Shown here: piece after piece, positions 1 to 8,283 of the stretch | Layout: every line of letters begins with the position of its first letter | Position numbering within the stretch: the stretch's first letter is position 1 | Assembly (NCBI RefSeq): GCF_002831565.1 | Contig: NZ_CP025096.1 | Span: 5,062,609 to 5,126,608 of the forward strand | DNA: 64,000 nt | Direction of reading: 5' to 3' | Origin: Spirosoma pollinicola | GTDB lineage: Bacteria > Bacteroidota > Bacteroidia > Cytophagales > Spirosomataceae | Translations under genes and position numbers: made by a program | Notes under the pieces: generated by a model | What the model was told of the DNA's origin: nothing | Seen by the model: only the letters and a program-made list of their open reading frames with translations | Database searches by the model: none

Positions 1-640
1 AGCTCAGATTTAATGACCAAACCCGCTGATACTGAGGCGTCAGTTTAATGAAGGTGGACGTTCCTGTTATAGGATCAATAGCGGTAAAGTCTTCATATAG
101 TGATCTCAAACTGTGATAATACCGAACATCCATCACTAGATGAGTACCCAATCGGTATCCCACCCCACCGGTTAAACCTGCATCGAGCCGGTTGATGTTC
201 TGAGCCGCCAGGGCTTGGTCTTTTTTAGAGGAAAAATAACTGCGCCCAGCCAAAAAGTAGCCTATCTGGCCACCTAACTCGATAAATATTCGATCAAATT
301 TTGGTTGGAAGCGAACAAAAATTGGCAGTGTCACATAGTCATATTCACTAATGATGGCATCATTTCCCATGATTCCTGAAACCTTCGCTTTAGCGCCATG
401 ACGAGCATATTTCAGTTCCGCAGCCAGGGCAAAGTTTGACGAGAAAGGCTGTTCCACCGTAACACCCGCGGCATACTGCCATCTCAGACCAGACGTTTTG
501 TTGATTGAAGGCGTATTTAGCTGTCCCGCATTTAACCCGCCAGTAATGCCGTATCGAAACGAATTTACACTTTGCCCATAACTTCTTCCTGGAAAAACCA
601 GGAGCCAACATAAGATTAGTACCCGCTTACTTGTTTTCAT
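1..640 (-). CDS. PorT-like outer membrane beta-barrel protein (3' end outside window)
   Basis: The reading frame opens at the ATG complementary to 638-640 and stays open to the window edge (about 213 codons), so the C-terminus is missing. The product starts with a signal peptide (MKTSKRVLIL..., ending near SYGQS). It continues with alternating hydrophobic strands and the phrases YGITGGLNAG, YDYVTLPIFVRF and GLTGGVGYRLG, which are typical of the Bacteroidota PorT/OMP_b-brl_2 family of 8-stranded barrels. The same pattern is seen in the genes at 20972 and 28051, so these are paralogs. The function of such barrels is generally unknown. The family call is firm; no specific role can be given. Confidence 0.8.
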   Translation of the reverse strand, partial: MKTSKRVLILCWLLVFPGRSYGQSVNSFRYGITGGLNAGQLNTPSINKTSGLRWQYAAGVTVEQPFSSNFALAAELKYARHGAKAKVSGIMGNDAIISEYDYVTLPIFVRFQPKFDRIFIELGGQIGYFLAGRSYFSSKKDQALAAQNINRLDAGLTGGVGYRLGTHLVMDVRYYHSLRSLYEDFTAIDPITGTSTFIKLTPQYQRVWSLNLS

Positions 641-808
641 AGTGCTTAGTCAAATATGGATTGATTCATAATAAAATGCATGTCCCGCAGACTCTTTAAC
701 AACAAGTGAAGAATAGTACGAAGGGGCGCCTGAGCGGTCCGCTCCTGCGGCACGAAACGATAAATACGCTCAATTTATCGCTCCCTACAAACGCATAATT
801 GAAAATAA

Positions 809-2401
809 TTAGCGAAGTACGGCAACTTTACCTTGGTAGTCCTGGCTTTGTCCGTTAGGTAACTGAACCCGGAGCTGGTAGCTGTAGAAACCCCCTATGA
901 CGACTTCCTGATTATCCCCATCCCACAAAATAGCACCGTTTGACAGTGTTTCATTCGTCCGATGAAAAACAACATTTCCCCATCGATTATAGATGATTAA
1001 GTCAGTTAGCTGTAAACGGGTAAACGGAAAGAAGAGCGCCCAGCCGTCATTTATCCCATCCCCATTGGGGGAAAAGGAATCTGGCATATAGACCATACTC
1101 GCGCAAGGTTCACCTAATTGAATGATTTGGTGGACCAGGCAGTTTCGCCCGTCTTTCACCGTAACTTCGTAGCGACCCGCTGGCAACTGGCTAAAGGATG
1201 AATCTGGCTGAAAGTCCTGGCCGTTTACACTATACATACGTTTTCCCTGTGCGGTGGCCGAAACCGTCAAACGGCCATCGAGGCTTCCACACGCAGGGGG
1301 TTCAAGCTTAATTGGCCCAATAGCAGGGCCTTCGCTTGGATCAATGATGACCGACTTTGCGGCGCGACAACCCGTTTCATCCCGCACAGTAACAAGGTAG
1401 GTTTTAGCGGCTAGATTTAGGAATACACCGGAGGTGTTCACCTGCACGCTGTCCAGCGAGAACGTCAGCTGGCCATTCCCAAGGGTACGACTCAGGTCAA
1501 TTTGCCCGTTGGACAGGCCACAATGGGTTGCCTTAACGTCGATGTCTTGGAGCTGAAGCGAAATGCTTTTTTTAAGTCTGACCGGTTGCGACGCCAAACA
1601 TCCGTCCTGATCCCGCACCCATACCCGATAGTCTCCAGCCGCTAAGCTGAGAAACGAATTGGCCGGATTAAAATCCACCCCCGTCAAGGAATACTCAAAG
1701 TTACCCGCTCCGCCAAAGGCCGTAATCGCTACGCGACCATTCGACTGGCCACAGGACGGGTCATCGGTATTGACTGAGCTGATTGTAGGGTTTGGCGGAG
1801 CGGCTACTGTAACGTTACTGGTACCCCAACAACCGGCGGCACTGGAATCCATAAGCAGGTATGTCCCTGGCGCTAAGTTGGTGAACACAGGTGATCGTTG
1901 AGCAGGCCCTTTATTTAAACTATAATAAATGGGGTTACGCGCCGTTTCGCCCGTAGCCGTTACCGAAATAACCCCATCATTTTTACCACAGCTAGCGGGT
2001 GTAGTTACCACATTGCGTAAATAGAGCTCAACGATTTCTATCGTGATGGCAACCGGCACGGTTTCCACCCCACCCAGGGTTTGCGTCAGATAATACGTGG
2101 TAGTTTGGTCCAGTGAGGGAGTTTGGTAGGTATTTCCCTGGAAAAGCAGTTGTTTTTTGTTCGCGTCGGCGTACCAGCGCACCTGGGTTCCCGTAACGGT
2201 TAATATGGGATCGCCGCCCCGACAATTCGAATCGTGGGATAGTAACACAATACTGTCCGAGGCCGTAGCGATTGGCTTGCCACGACGGGCAGGATCTGCC
2301 GTGGCTAATGTCACTCGAAATAAAGCGATATGACAAAAAACAACAACTGCGAATACCCATTTTATCCCTCTGGACCCTTGCATTAGGTAGCTATGTTTCA
2401 C
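809..2401 (-). CDS. Secreted repeat protein with T9SS type B (gliding motility-associated) C-terminal domain
   Basis: A 530-residue product with an N-terminal hydrophobic signal segment (about residues 12-35). Four or five repeats of about 75 residues follow, each with a Cys-Gly pair and G-G-x-G-x-(F/Y)-x-Y-S-L type strands (for example PSCGQSNGRVAITAFGG), resembling SprB-type repeats. The C-terminal 90 residues carry the PDSFSPNGDGINDGW motif and IYNRWGNVVFH, diagnostic of the CHU_C / type B sorting domain used by the type IX secretion system. The protein is therefore predicted to be exported by T9SS and to be surface-bound or released. No enzymatic domain is visible; adhesin or matrix protein is an inference. 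Confidence 0.9.
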   Translation of the reverse strand: MKHSYLMQGSRGIKWVFAVVVFCHIALFRVTLATADPARRGKPIATASDSIVLLSHDSNCRGGDPILTVTGTQVRWYADANKKQLLFQGNTYQTPSLDQTTTYYLTQTLGGVETVPVAITIEIVELYLRNVVTTPASCGKNDGVISVTATGETARNPIYYSLNKGPAQRSPVFTNLAPGTYLLMDSSAAGCWGTSNVTVAAPPNPTISSVNTDDPSCGQSNGRVAITAFGGAGNFEYSLTGVDFNPANSFLSLAAGDYRVWVRDQDGCLASQPVRLKKSISLQLQDIDVKATHCGLSNGQIDLSRTLGNGQLTFSLDSVQVNTSGVFLNLAAKTYLVTVRDETGCRAAKSVIIDPSEGPAIGPIKLEPPACGSLDGRLTVSATAQGKRMYSVNGQDFQPDSSFSQLPAGRYEVTVKDGRNCLVHQIIQLGEPCASMVYMPDSFSPNGDGINDGWALFFPFTRLQLTDLIIYNRWGNVVFHRTNETLSNGAILWDGDNQEVVIGGFYSYQLRVQLPNGQSQDYQGKVAVLR

Positions 2402-2588
2402 CCTGACAGGACGCTAGACCACACTTATTTACTCATTGGCAACTAACTCTTTATGGCTCTAATACAGAAATACAGCGTAAGCGGAAACATACTGATCGGT
2501 AATGAACTAAGGAAAGAATCAGCGGTACCGTCTATCCCTTCAATGGTCAGAGGATGGCTACCTAAACAGACTCTTTAATTTACTTCCA

Positions 2589-2610
2589 GACTTTTGCAAC
2601 AGCCACTACC
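2589..2610 (-). repeat. GTGGCTGTTGCAAAAGTC-type repeat, copy 1
   Basis: Read on the minus strand this is TAGTGGCTGTTGCAAAAGTC. The same motif, with few changes, occurs at 4357-4379, 4472-4494 (inverted), 27705-27725 and 28731-28750, all outside genes. It resembles the end of a transposable element, but no transposase is attached here. Confidence 0.5.
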
Positions 2611-2698
2611 ATTATATAATGATACTATTTTATGAGAGCATCTATTTACAAACCTTCGCTATTCGTAAAGCGGTGTGATTCGTATGGAGTCCAATTGA

Positions 2699-2911
2699 AG
2701 CTTGCCACCACGTAATTCTGATAGTTTGACTCGTGAACGGGCTTTTCTAATTTTTACCTATCGGAACATTATCCAGAATCTGAATAACAGCCCCTTCACA
2801 GTATATACCCAGATACTTCCCTTTGACGCAGGCTAAATTTACTTCATTATTCTTTCCACACTGAAAGGCCGTTGAAGCCCCAATCAGCAAAACAACAATT
2901 GATGCTTTCAT
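2699..2911 (-). pseudogene. Broken copy of the small secreted-protein gene at 8284
   Basis: Read on the minus strand from the ATG at 2909-2911, this stretch is almost identical to the first 210 bp of the gene at 8284 (MKASIV..., CGKNNEVNLACVKGKY, IQILDN). The tryptophan codon of the intact gene (KNW) is a TAG stop here. A base is missing shortly after, where the intact gene has AGTCAAAACTATC and this copy AGTCAAACTATC. Homology stops near 2699, so the last third is gone. Part of the upstream region is also duplicated (3038-3080 matches 8232-8270), so a segment larger than the gene was copied and inverted. Confidence 0.85.
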
Positions 2912-3279
2912 AAGAGTAACTATTATTGATGTGTGAATTAGTCCGTAAAGGTCTTTTCTTGTGGAAGTCGTTCCATTCGCTCAGAAGTAATAATGGCATG
3001 TTACAAACTTTACAGACTTACTCACGGATCAATAAGTTGATGACATTTTAGCGGCAAAACCAGTTCGTTATAAAGGCATACGGTTCAAGTTAAGTTTTTT
3101 AGTATTATGACTTATTGTATCTATATAGGGTACTAACCCGGATAACTGTAGACTTTAAACAAACTCATCGCTGGAAATAGAAGTCTATCCGGCTGATAAC
3201 CCCTTTCATCGGATATTCATTGAAGCAAGTTGAGCCAATACCAATCTTTGGAATTCGGATCAATAAACAAAAGTTGCTG
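2912..3279. other. Non-coding stretch with duplicated upstream segment
   Basis: No credible gene is seen. Positions 3038-3080, read on the minus strand (TTATAACGAACTGGTT, GCTAAAATGTCATCAA), match the region upstream of the intact gene at 8284. Relative to that region, about 100 bp are inserted here between this block and the pseudogene start. Confidence 0.6.
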
Positions 3280-3486
3280 ATGAAGTTTAAAGTAGACGAT
3301 CTGGTGCGATTAAAGAGCGGTGGGCCGCAAATGATTATTACTGGGTTTGGTTATTCAATTGTTGACAAAGCCTCCTCTACTGCTGATGAATCGAGCCCAA
3401 TCTATTGTGAATGGTATGAAGGCATAGTGCCTAGACAAAGGATCTATATTGAGGATGATCTTGAACTAGTAAATAATAGTTCATAA
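3280..3486 (+). CDS. Small DUF2158/YodC-like protein
   Basis: A 68-residue protein beginning MKFKVDDLVRLKSGGPQM, with a later CEWYEG and a hydrophilic tail. The pattern F-x-x-G-D-x-V-x-L-x-S-G-G-P-x-M followed by a C-x-W motif is that of the DUF2158/YodC family of short proteins. An in-frame ATG lies 20 codons upstream (3220), but the conserved domain begins exactly at 3280, which favours this start. The role is unknown. It stands alone, with no co-directional gene within 400 bp. Confidence 0.7.
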   Translation: MKFKVDDLVRLKSGGPQMIITGFGYSIVDKASSTADESSPIYCEWYEGIVPRQRIYIEDDLELVNNSS

Positions 3487-3880
3487 AGTACTAGCGTATT
3501 TGCACCATACCTATTTGTATGCTATCTGCAAACGAGAGGAGTATCAAGTATTAATATCCTAAGATATTCTTAGTTATATAACAAGGCTGAATAAAGTCAT
3601 ACATTTTCTGTTTTTTAATTACACTCAGTCGATTTTATTTTTTATAGTTGAAAGGAAACGCCTTTCAATACGATAAGATCTTGTTTGATGAACCTAATAG
3701 AGCGGTAAAAATGTGGTTTTCAGTTCCAAGTTAATGTCCGCCCCTATTTTGGTCAGCCAGTGAAGCACTTTCACCAGCCTCTCGCTCCTTTTCGTCAGAT
3801 TAGTAGACTTCTTCAAAGCAAGACCTATTAATTTCCTGTGGAGAATTAAATCCAGTCCTTAATCAACTAATTACCGAATC
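3487..3880. other. Intergenic region without a convincing gene
   Basis: AT-rich. On the minus strand 3697-3830 reads as a short peptide ending (RLVKVLHWLTKIGADINLEL) that vaguely recalls the tail of XRE-type antitoxins. It has no start or DNA-binding part and is not called. Confidence 0.3.
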
Positions 3881-4243
3881 ATGAATACCGCCTTATGGGT
3901 TATGCAGGGCTCGCTAGCCGCTATCTTTCTGAGTACGGGTTTAATTAAACTCCTTCAACCCGCCGACAAAGTACGCCAATTAGTACCGGCTGCATTTCCA
4001 ATGCCATTTGTTCGTCTATTAGCGGGGCTGGAAATAGTCGGATCGATTGGCATTATATTCCCCTGGTTGACGGGTATTTTACCGATCTTGACTCCCTTAA
4101 CCGCCCTTTGTATGAGTATAGTCTTAGTGGGGGCTATGATCGTTCACAGTCGCCAGCAAGAATGGTCTAAGTTACCTTTTGTTGGTGTGCTTTTAGTAGT
4201 ATCCTTGGTGGTTGTTTATAGTCGTTATGCTACCCTTTTTTAG
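3881..4243 (+). CDS. DoxX-like integral membrane protein
   Basis: A 120-residue, four-helix membrane protein. Its N-terminus (FLSTGLIKLLQP) and second helix (FVRLLAGLEIVGSIGIIFPW) have the G-x-x-K-L and G-x-x-E-x-x-G signatures of the DoxX / DoxX_2 family. Family members are associated with redox or quinone-linked functions, but for small Bacteroidota versions no reaction is established. The start has an A-rich leader and no upstream in-frame alternative. It appears monocistronic. Confidence 0.8.
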   Translation: MNTALWVMQGSLAAIFLSTGLIKLLQPADKVRQLVPAAFPMPFVRLLAGLEIVGSIGIIFPWLTGILPILTPLTALCMSIVLVGAMIVHSRQQEWSKLPFVGVLLVVSLVVVYSRYATLF

Positions 4244-4356
4244 CGGTAATGTCATATCGAGCTAATTGTTTTTACGGATTGTTAAAGGTTAAATACAATT
4301 TCATTTGGCTTGACAGGATTCCTCTTGTTGTACTATTTAGAGGTTAGTTTTATAAC

Positions 4357-4494
4357 TACCGTGGCTGTTGCAAAATTCGATGCCCAATTAGAAGAGCTTC
4401 AACAAAGGGAATATAATAGCCATTTGACAGCCAAAATCTGTCTAATTAATTTGGCCTCTCGGACCCCTTTACGACTTTTGCAACAGACAGGTAG
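4357..4494. repeat. MITE-like element with imperfect terminal inverted repeats
   Basis: The left end reads CTACCGTGGCTGTTGCAAAA and the right end, inverted, reads CTACCTGTCTGTTGCAAAAG. They enclose 138 bp with no transposase. The TIR motif is the same GTTGCAAAAGT sequence found singly at 2589, 27705 and 28731. A miniature inverted-repeat element or a decayed IS is the simplest reading. An ORF of 75 codons spanning it has no domain and is not called. Confidence 0.5.
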
Positions 4495-4584
4495 ATTATA
4501 CAACATAAAAATAGGTTCTCTTGACAAGAACCAATGAGTTGTATTTGGTTATTGAACTAGTAAGCACCTCAACTAAAAACAACT

Positions 4585-5049
4585 ATGAAAACTTGGCTCA
4601 TTCTCTTACCGATTATACTAGTAAGTTGGGCTTGCTCAAAGCCCGAACTGGACCCTGCCCAATCGATCGAAGGCCACTATCAAGCCAAGCTCTATCAAAA
4701 CGATTCGCAACAGCCTTGGGCCTATCCAATCAGCGGACAAAATGTGCTGTTAGAAATTAAATCGGTAGCCCCTGATACGGCCCAAGTCACGATTTTGCCA
4801 TCCACTACGACCAGTTCATTTCCTAAAAATGTCTACTCACCTCTTCACGCGCTCACTTACTCAAAAGCGTTTATCAAAGCTGTACCGAGAACCGGTTATA
4901 CAGCCTACTATCTGTACCTAGTCCCCCCAAGTAATCCTAACTCCCTATCCAATGCTATTGTGCTGACCAGCAACAGTGATTTAGCCTTTTATAACTTTCC
5001 TGCCACACCTGAGCAGGACCACACCATTGAGTTCGAGAAGCTACACTAA
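4585..5049 (+). CDS. Hypothetical lipoprotein
   Basis: A 154-residue product beginning MKTWLILLPIILVSWACSKP. The hydrophobic segment ends in a lipobox (S-W-A-C), so it is probably an envelope lipoprotein with Cys17 as the first mature residue. The rest is polar with several predicted beta strands (YQAKLYQ, NVLLEIKSV, AQVTIL, AYYLYLV). No family was recognised. The gene stands alone between repeats; a 13-bp stem hairpin lies at 5224-5259 downstream. Confidence 0.7.
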   Translation: MKTWLILLPIILVSWACSKPELDPAQSIEGHYQAKLYQNDSQQPWAYPISGQNVLLEIKSVAPDTAQVTILPSTTTSSFPKNVYSPLHALTYSKAFIKAVPRTGYTAYYLYLVPPSNPNSLSNAIVLTSNSDLAFYNFPATPEQDHTIEFEKLH

Positions 5050-5164
5050 ATAGCCTACTTCGGCTTATATTAGATTAATTAGTCAACATAACGCCACTCA
5101 TATAACACCTCGTATGCGACTAACTAAAGTTTAGTTATTAAAAAATAATCGTCTCAAAATACGC

Positions 5165-5219
5165 TCCCAAATGAGACGAAGCAACCTTCATATATATGCT
5201 CCTTAAATAAGGCGTTTAG
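5165..5219 (+). repeat. Diverged direct repeat shared with 8143-8186
   Basis: About 45 bp beginning TGAGACGA, with TTCATATATATGCT and ending GGCGTTT, match 8143-8186 (TGAGACGA, TTCATGTATATGCT, GGCGTTT). Both copies lie in the region upstream of a small secreted-protein gene. The block to its left (5112-5160) also matches 8185-8230 in inverted orientation, so the repeat is partly palindromic. Confidence 0.5.
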
Positions 5220-5223
5220 TTGG

Positions 5224-5259
5224 ACGGCTTGTTGTTGACATCTGTTAACAACAAGCCGT
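5224..5259. repeat. Perfect 13-bp hairpin
   Basis: The arms ACGGCTTGTTGTT (5224-5236) and AACAACAAGCCGT (5247-5259) are perfectly complementary around a 10-nt loop. There is no T-tract on either side, so a standard intrinsic terminator is doubtful. It lies between the lipoprotein gene ending at 5049 and the gene starting at 5333. Confidence 0.6.
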
Positions 5260-5332
5260 ACCATACGCTTAACTATAACTATACAATATATAACTAGTAA
5301 ATTAGTTATATTGCTACGAAATTTATTGTAGC

Positions 5333-6400
5333 ATGAAAACACCATTGACGCTCAAAACATTACTCCTTGCTTTGCTTGGACAATTAGCTGCCTCTCATCC
5401 CTCATGCAGTCAGCCAACTTATCTGATTAAAGCACGCCTTACTGGCTTGAACAGTAGCACAGTGGTGATTCAGTATTCAAGGCAAGGAATGCTAATCAAG
5501 GACACGGTTAGAGTCCATCAAAGTCAACTCACCCACTCAATGGCGATGACGGATGGGGCTATAGCTACACTTGTACTTAGTCCATCAACCCAACTTCCCT
5601 TCTGGCTCGACTCGCCAATTATTTCCATCACCGGTACTTCGGGTTCAGTCCCTTACTTGACCTGTACCGGTACACCGGAGAACGATTTATTAGAACTCTA
5701 TAGAAAGACCATTGAACGACCTTATAACCTTAGAAAGCAAGGAAAATCAAGTGCGGAGGTTGATGCCATCGTTCTTCAAAAAGACAAGGCTACTCGTCAA
5801 TTTATTGCCCAACATCCCACTACGCTAACGGCTGCTTATCTGCTCTACTGGCAAGCCATCCATGATACGACTATTTTCGATCAACTAGAATTTCTTTTAG
5901 ACAAGTTGAGCCCACCGGTTAAAGCCAGCTATTGGGCCCAAAGAACACTTATTAGAATTAATAATGTTCAAAATCGACCTCGGGTTGGTAAATCGTTACC
6001 CGCCTTCAGTTTACCCGATGCTACAGGCAAAACGATATCGCTCACTTCATTCCCAGGCAAATACGTATTGCTGGACTTTTGGGGTACCTGGTGTGTTCCC
6101 TGCATACAAGGTATACCTGAATTAAAGTCGGTTCATGAAAAGTATAAAAGCCGTTTAGCGATTATCAGTATTGCCTTAGAGCGACCGGCTGATCGCCAGA
6201 AGTGGCTGAAAGCGATTGACAAATATGGCTTGAGTTGGACACAGACGGCGGAGTTTCGCAGTGCCCAGGAAGGGATTAACGAGCTGTACAATATCAAAGA
6301 ATATCCTACCTATCTTTTAGCGGATCCTAACGGGGTTCTAGTGGCAAAACTCGCGTATGGAGAAGTAGAAAGCCAACTTGATCAATTCCTGAGCAAGTAA
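5333..6400 (+). CDS. TlpA/ResA-like thiol-disulfide oxidoreductase with DUF4369-type N-terminus
   Basis: A 355-residue periplasmic protein. It has a signal peptide (residues 1-26), then an N-terminal beta-sandwich of the DUF4369 type (about 28-130: YLIKARLTGLNSSTVVIQY), a helical linker, and a C-terminal thioredoxin fold (about 215-353). The active site is WGTWCVPC, a CxxC redox pair, in the usual LDFWGTWCxPC context, and the cis-Pro loop is EYPTYLL. Such fusions are common in Bacteroidota and are expected to reduce or exchange disulfides of envelope proteins. Substrates are unknown. The gene is monocistronic and is followed 120 bp later by a TonB-domain gene. Confidence 0.92.
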   Translation: MKTPLTLKTLLLALLGQLAASHPSCSQPTYLIKARLTGLNSSTVVIQYSRQGMLIKDTVRVHQSQLTHSMAMTDGAIATLVLSPSTQLPFWLDSPIISITGTSGSVPYLTCTGTPENDLLELYRKTIERPYNLRKQGKSSAEVDAIVLQKDKATRQFIAQHPTTLTAAYLLYWQAIHDTTIFDQLEFLLDKLSPPVKASYWAQRTLIRINNVQNRPRVGKSLPAFSLPDATGKTISLTSFPGKYVLLDFWGTWCVPCIQGIPELKSVHEKYKSRLAIISIALERPADRQKWLKAIDKYGLSWTQTAEFRSAQEGINELYNIKEYPTYLLADPNGVLVAKLAYGEVESQLDQFLSK

Positions 6401-6520
6401 GTATCGTTAGGTAGTCCTGATTAGACGAATTGCCCCGTCTATCTCTCTTTTCCGGTTAAATTATCTCTAGCAGAACATATACAGATTAATCCTTAATCAT
6501 CCATTTAACCGCCTAAGTCT

Positions 6521-6925
6521 ATGCGCTCTATTTTTGCCTCATTTGTCATGCTTATGAGCCTGTGTTCTTCAACGCAAGCTCAGCAACTTGATCCTGGTTC
6601 ATCCCCCCAACGGGTCATTTATGCAACCACCGAACAACAGCCTGAATTTCCGGGCGGCTTGGCTAAACTAAAAGAGTATATTCAAAAAAATTTGCGGTAT
6701 CCTTCATCGGCCCAAAAGGCGATGAAGGAAGGGACTGTATTTCTTAACTTTATTGTGAGCGAGAAAGGTACCCCAGAAGATGTTCGGGTGAGAATGCCGG
6801 TTGATCCAGCTTTAGATGCTGAAGCAATACGGCTAGTACAAAGTATGCCCAACTGGACTCCTGCTAAAATCGCAGGCAAGTCAGTTGCTTGTCGCTATAA
6901 CTTGCCGATTAAGTTTGCTCTTTGA
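6521..6925 (+). CDS. TonB C-terminal domain protein (secreted, without inner-membrane anchor)
   Basis: A 134-residue protein with a cleavable signal peptide (…SSTQAQQL) followed directly by a TonB_C domain: PEFPGGLAKLKEYI, LRYPSSAQK, EGTVFLNFIVSEKG, DALDAEAIRLVQSMPNW-like spacing and a final PIKFAL. Classical TonB has an N-terminal transmembrane anchor and a proline-rich spacer; both are missing. It is thus one of the short periplasmic TonB_C proteins of Bacteroidota, whose role is unclear. Its last codons form the left arm of a 42-bp inverted repeat (6911-7014). Confidence 0.85.
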   Translation: MRSIFASFVMLMSLCSSTQAQQLDPGSSPQRVIYATTEQQPEFPGGLAKLKEYIQKNLRYPSSAQKAMKEGTVFLNFIVSEKGTPEDVRVRMPVDPALDAEAIRLVQSMPNWTPAKIAGKSVACRYNLPIKFAL

Positions 6926-7014
6926 GTAACCGTCAGCGTTGGTCTTGAGTGCGGCCTGGATGGCCCCGTTTTGCGCTCAAGACCAACGCTAACGGTTACT
7001 CAAAGAGCAAACTT
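6911..7014. repeat. Long inverted repeat, 42-bp arms, over the end of the TonB_C gene
   Basis: The arms 6911-6952 and 6973-7014 match at 40 of 42 positions when one is inverted, with a 20-nt spacer that itself contains GGCC-N5-GGCC. The left arm contains the last four codons and stop of the TonB_C gene; the right arm is its mirror copy. The transcript would form a very stable hairpin that could end transcription before the gene at 7027, though no clear T-tract follows. Confidence 0.9.
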
Positions 7015-7026
7015 ATAGTAGCTGCT

Positions 7027-7527
7027 ATGAAGAAGAAGATAATAGGTTTAGTGGTACTTCTCATTATTGGTAAGTCAACTGGTAGCTGGGCACAATCAGA
7101 GCGGCCAACTCAAAGTGACGTTTGGCACTTGTGCCCTCCCCCTACTTACTCACCTTTTTCCGATACACTGGCTCGGCGGGCTACACTGGACTCCATGACG
7201 ATTCGAATGGCAGGACGTTGGAAATTGATCGAGATAGGTGATGGATGGACTTCCCCAAAACAGCCGGCTAAACTTGTCGAAGTACTATTTGATCGACAGG
7301 GAAAAGGCATAATCTTTGAAGAAAATAAACGGGTATCTCACTGCCAACTAACCTTGCATAGAAGCTATAACCAGATCTTTTTCAAGATTGATCAACTAGG
7401 CCAATCCATCTTTCATTTTCCTACTCTGTCAAACCAAGGTGGGCGAATCCATGCTTGTGAACAGAATTTAGTGATCGGTGACGGTAAGATGGATGGAACA
7501 GCATTTGCTTTTAGGCGCGTACGATAG
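7027..7527 (+). CDS. Hypothetical secreted protein, lipocalin-like
   Basis: A 166-residue protein starting MKKKIIGLVVLLI with a signal peptide ending near SWAQSE. The ATG at 7027 is chosen because it begins a clean signal peptide and lies just after the long inverted repeat; the in-frame ATG at 6949 would place 26 codons inside that repeat. The body (MAGRWKLIEIGDG, VLFDRQGKGIIFEEN, SHCQLTLHRSY, FFKIDQLGQSIFHF) has the G-x-W plus beta-strand ladder of lipocalin-like DUF families, but no named family can be assigned. Three Cys residues are spread over the mature part. Confidence 0.7.
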   Translation: MKKKIIGLVVLLIIGKSTGSWAQSERPTQSDVWHLCPPPTYSPFSDTLARRATLDSMTIRMAGRWKLIEIGDGWTSPKQPAKLVEVLFDRQGKGIIFEENKRVSHCQLTLHRSYNQIFFKIDQLGQSIFHFPTLSNQGGRIHACEQNLVIGDGKMDGTAFAFRRVR

Positions 7528-7615
7528 GAGCGTTGCTAACGTAGTTGTACATATATAACAGCAATTCCAACCCTTAGCAGTTGAGAAGTGTCTTGCTCAC
7601 AAGACAACATCATTT

Positions 7616-7966
7616 ATGAAGCGCGTCTACTTCTTATTTCTATTTTGGGCACTTGTTTCACTATCTGGCTGCGAAAAAGACATTCCTGCTGATTGTGCTG
7701 AGGGAGGGGCTTTTGTTAAGCGAGTTGACAATGCCATTGGAACTGTTTACTATGACTCTATACAGACCAAGTATGTAATTAGAGTCCCAAACAGCATGGA
7801 TTCCCACGATGTAGGTTATCTCTGTGCGCTGGATACTAAATATCAGCAAAACGGACTACAAGTTAAGTTTAGTGGTCGGTACTACGAATACTATAAAACG
7901 TTGCCCATGTATCTGGTTGGCGATCGGAATTATTCTTTATCAATAGAGACTATTTCACTTCACTGA
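7616..7966 (+). CDS. Hypothetical lipoprotein
   Basis: A 116-residue product. The hydrophobic start (MKRVYFLFLFWALVSLSGCEK) ends in the lipobox L-S-G-C, so it is very likely a lipoprotein. The rest has two further Cys (DCAEGG, YLCALD) and aromatic-rich strands (YYEYYKTLPMYLVG). No family was recognised. It is co-directional with the gene at 7027 (88 bp apart) and could share its transcript. Confidence 0.65.
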   Translation: MKRVYFLFLFWALVSLSGCEKDIPADCAEGGAFVKRVDNAIGTVYYDSIQTKYVIRVPNSMDSHDVGYLCALDTKYQQNGLQVKFSGRYYEYYKTLPMYLVGDRNYSLSIETISLH

Positions 7967-8142
7967 TTTTTGATTATTCGGTGAAGTATGTCAATCTGTG
8001 CTGAACCCCTAAAAGCGAGCCAGTAACTAGGCGTACCGTCACTTAACACCCACCTAATAATCTTACCGTAGTGTCCAGTAAATGTAGTAAGTACAGCTCT
8101 AATTTACTTTTTCTCATTAAATAATTTAATTTGAGACGATGG

Positions 8143-8186
8143 AGTTTTCATGTATATGCTTCACTAATTGGGCGTTTTCGAGACGA
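8143..8186 (+). repeat. Diverged direct repeat shared with 5165-5219
   Basis: This is the second copy of the TGAGACGA ... GGCGTTT block, within the 317-bp gap 7967-8283. The remainder of that gap holds the ancestral form of the segment duplicated at 3038-3080 (TTATATAACGAACTGGTT at 8230-8248) and no gene. Confidence 0.5.
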
Positions 8187-8283
8187 TTAATTTTTTAATA
8201 ACCGTCAACTCTAGTTAATCGCATATGCTTATATAACGAACTGGTTCTGATGCTAAAATGTCATCAAATTAATAGTTACTCTT

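Noticed and set aside
3697..3830. Minus-strand reading resembling the tail of an XRE-type antitoxin
   Set aside because: Only about 40 residues, no start, no DNA-binding helix; similarity is impressionistic.
4310..4537. 75-codon ORF on the plus strand
   Set aside because: It runs through both ends of the MITE-like element, shows no domain, and has no gene-like context.
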